DNA of 8,459 nucleotides from Alphaproteobacteria bacterium UBA3002 (GTDB lineage Bacteria > Pseudomonadota > Alphaproteobacteria > Rickettsiales > UBA3002): the NCBI GenBank assembly GCA_002346425.1, contig DDZS01000053.1:14597-23055 (forward strand), in the 5' to 3' direction. The notes under the pieces are model-generated. The model did no database searches. It was not told the origin of the DNA and was given only the letters and a program-made list of their open reading frames with translations. Position 1 is the stretch's first letter; each line of letters starts with the position of its first letter. This document shows positions 7,377 to 8,459 of the stretch, piece after piece. A program made the position numbers and the translations under genes.

Positions 7377-8258
7377 TTACGAGGTCAAACCAAGGTTGAA
7401 CGCGAAATCGCTACCCGCATCGATGCCGAAACTGGTGCCATCCAGACCCAAAGCGGAATATAATCCGCCATTCGCACCTACGGTCACGCCCGCATTTTCC
7501 ACGACGCCCATTTTGGTCGCCTCGGCATTTTCCAGATTGATTGAATAAAGTGCCGCTTCGCCATTGGTCACAAGCGTCGCATAGGCCGTATTCATGCCGT
7601 TTTCACTGGTCACGATATCGAAACCGGCATTCGCATCGAAATCCAGCAATTGCCCATCCATGGTCAGCGTGCCGACGGTGGTGAGTGTGCCCGCGTTGTT
7701 GGCCAATGTCACCAGCGTATTGCTAGCATGATCCAGCGCATATTGCTGCGTGGTTTCAGCATTCGCGACGCTATTCGTATAGGCGTTCGCGACGATGGAA
7801 GGGTCAGTACCGGCCTGCACATCGCCATCCGCATAAAACAGCGAGGTGGTTGCGGCATCAGAAGCCTGCCCGGTTTCAGGATTATATACGATATTCTGAT
7901 CGCTCTCGGTAACCGTGCGCAGACGGTCGATAGTCGGATTCCAGTCAATATCGAGGTTATTTGTATCGGTCGGGGTGACGGAATCCCCAGAGGCGGAAGT
8001 GACCACACCGGACGCGACATTTACCGTTACATAACTATCCGATGCGTCGTCATACCCGATCAACTCGCCGGTAGCGGGGCGAAAATCCAAGGCAGAAAGT
8101 GTGCTCAAATCGCCAGAAAGTTCGATGACCGTACTTTTATACGGGGTTTCCACATCGTAAATCGCCAAAGCGCTTCCATTATTGGCAAGACTGTAAGCTG
8201 TGCCATCAGAACTGACCGCAAGACCATCAAAGAATGATGCATTGTTGAGATTTGCCAT
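7377..8258 (-). CDS. DUF4394-domain protein, predicted beta-propeller-like, function unknown
   Basis: The 293-residue acidic protein matches the pattern of DUF4394 proteins as I know it: LSALDFRPATGELIGYD (54-70), LDIDWNPTIDRLRTVTESDQNIVYNPETG (102-130), VANAYTNSV (156-164) and GFDIVTSENGMNTAYATL (212-229). It contains about five spaced motifs of the form aromatic-x-L, turn, L-x-x-hydrophobic, near 22-50, 66-91, 112-137, 172-197 and 224-252. This suggests propeller blades, which is my inference. Family members usually carry an export signal, but this one begins MANLNNASFFDGLAVSS, with no hydrophobic signal peptide. No in-frame upstream extension supports one, and AAGGAG (plus-strand 8268-8273) stands 9 bases before this ATG. 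The C-terminal residues AGSDFAFNLGLTS are Ser/Asp-poor but hydrophobic, faintly like a type I secretion tail. No substrate or partner can be named. The gene stands alone. Confidence 0.8.
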   Translation of the reverse strand: MANLNNASFFDGLAVSSDGTAYSLANNGSALAIYDVETPYKSTVIELSGDLSTLSALDFRPATGELIGYDDASDSYVTVNVASGVVTSASGDSVTPTDTNNLDIDWNPTIDRLRTVTESDQNIVYNPETGQASDAATTSLFYADGDVQAGTDPSIVANAYTNSVANAETTQQYALDHASNTLVTLANNAGTLTTVGTLTMDGQLLDFDANAGFDIVTSENGMNTAYATLVTNGEAALYSINLENAEATKMGVVENAGVTVGANGGLYSALGLDGTSFGIDAGSDFAFNLGLTS

Positions 8259-8432
8259 ATCGTTAAGCTCCTTCTACGTAACCGTGCTACGTGGTTTGAG
8301 TAACGGAGGATTCCGTTGGCGAACTCGATAACCCTAAATCCATAAGGATACTATATGCCATCCAAGATATATAATATTCGTGCGTAAAGCAGGCTTGTCA
8401 TTTGCCAATCACATCTGTATGGATAGGCGCGG
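8259..8432. promoter_or_regulatory. Intergenic region with leader elements of the DUF4394 gene and the upstream region of tRNA-Pro
   Basis: No gene is visible in these 174 bases. For the minus strand, an AT-rich block (8370-8378, reading AATATTATA) about 17-19 bases downstream of TGACA (8400-8396) could be the DUF4394 promoter, giving a leader of about 110 bases. That leader would contain a 6-bp hairpin, AACGGA (8302-8307) with TCCGTT (8312-8317), and two CTACGT copies (plus-strand 8274-8279 and 8287-8292). For the plus strand, TTGTCA (8395-8400), 17 bases, then TATGGA (8418-8423) is a possible tRNA-Pro promoter. It would start only a few bases before the mature tRNA. All calls here are by eye and tentative. 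Confidence 0.35.
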
Positions 8433-8459
8433 CGGGGAGTAGCGCAGCCCGGTAGCGCA
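8433..8459 (+). tRNA. tRNA-Pro, first 27 bases, cut by the window edge
   Basis: CGGGGAGT, then AGCGCAGCCCGGTAGCGCA, matches the start of bacterial tRNA-Pro, with the C1 that is nearly unique to proline tRNAs. The D-stem GCGC pairs with GCGC around AGCCCGGTA. It closely resembles E. coli proM, which begins CGGCGAGTAGCGCAGC. The anticodon lies beyond the window, so the isoacceptor cannot be stated. Confidence 0.85.

Noticed and set aside
7650..8237. A 195-residue open reading frame on the plus strand opposite the DUF4394 gene
   Set aside because: It is antisense to a frame with clear family motifs, has no good ribosome binding site and shows the Arg/Ile/Gly-rich composition of a shadow frame.
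1..8459. A genomic island bounded by the two tRNA genes
   Set aside because: Both tRNA genes have their 5' ends inside the window, so their 3' ends, the usual integration sites, point outward. No integrase, direct repeats or change in composition is seen, and the genes are mostly housekeeping.

Overview
The window looks like a piece of an alphaproteobacterial chromosome of medium G+C. The evidence is the alphaproteobacterial character of the two tRNA genes cut by its ends (tRNA-Leu on the left, tRNA-Pro on the right) and the gene content: a small outer-membrane beta-barrel protein, class II fumarase, a short AlkA-type glycosylase and an RND efflux pair. I cannot name a genus. Nothing suggests a plasmid, phage or recent transfer: there are no transposases, integrases, CRISPR arrays or long repeats, and base composition looks even by eye.

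Layout from left to right: the 5' half of tRNA-Leu(UAA) on the minus strand; an intergenic stretch of about 150 bp with a -10-like hexamer, a perfect DnaA-box 9-mer and a leader hairpin; an 8-stranded outer-membrane barrel protein (+); a bidirectional terminator; fumC (-); a compact 71-bp divergent promoter region; alkA (+); an RND adaptor and RND permease (+), joined by an ATGA overlap; a second bidirectional terminator; a DUF4394-type protein (-); a 174-bp intergenic region; and the first 27 bases of tRNA-Pro (+).

The genes work mostly independently. FumC belongs to the TCA cycle. AlkA repairs alkylated bases. The adaptor and permease form one inner-membrane/periplasmic pump that would need a TolC-type outer-membrane channel encoded elsewhere. 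The barrel protein is a surface protein. The DUF4394 protein has an unknown role and, unusually, no visible signal peptide. I see no convincing new multi-gene system here. The points most worth a second look are a symmetric 8-bp inverted repeat across the fumC/alkA promoters, a probable leaderless start for the pump operon, the changed proton-relay residues in the permease, and the DUF4394 protein with its unusual N and C termini.
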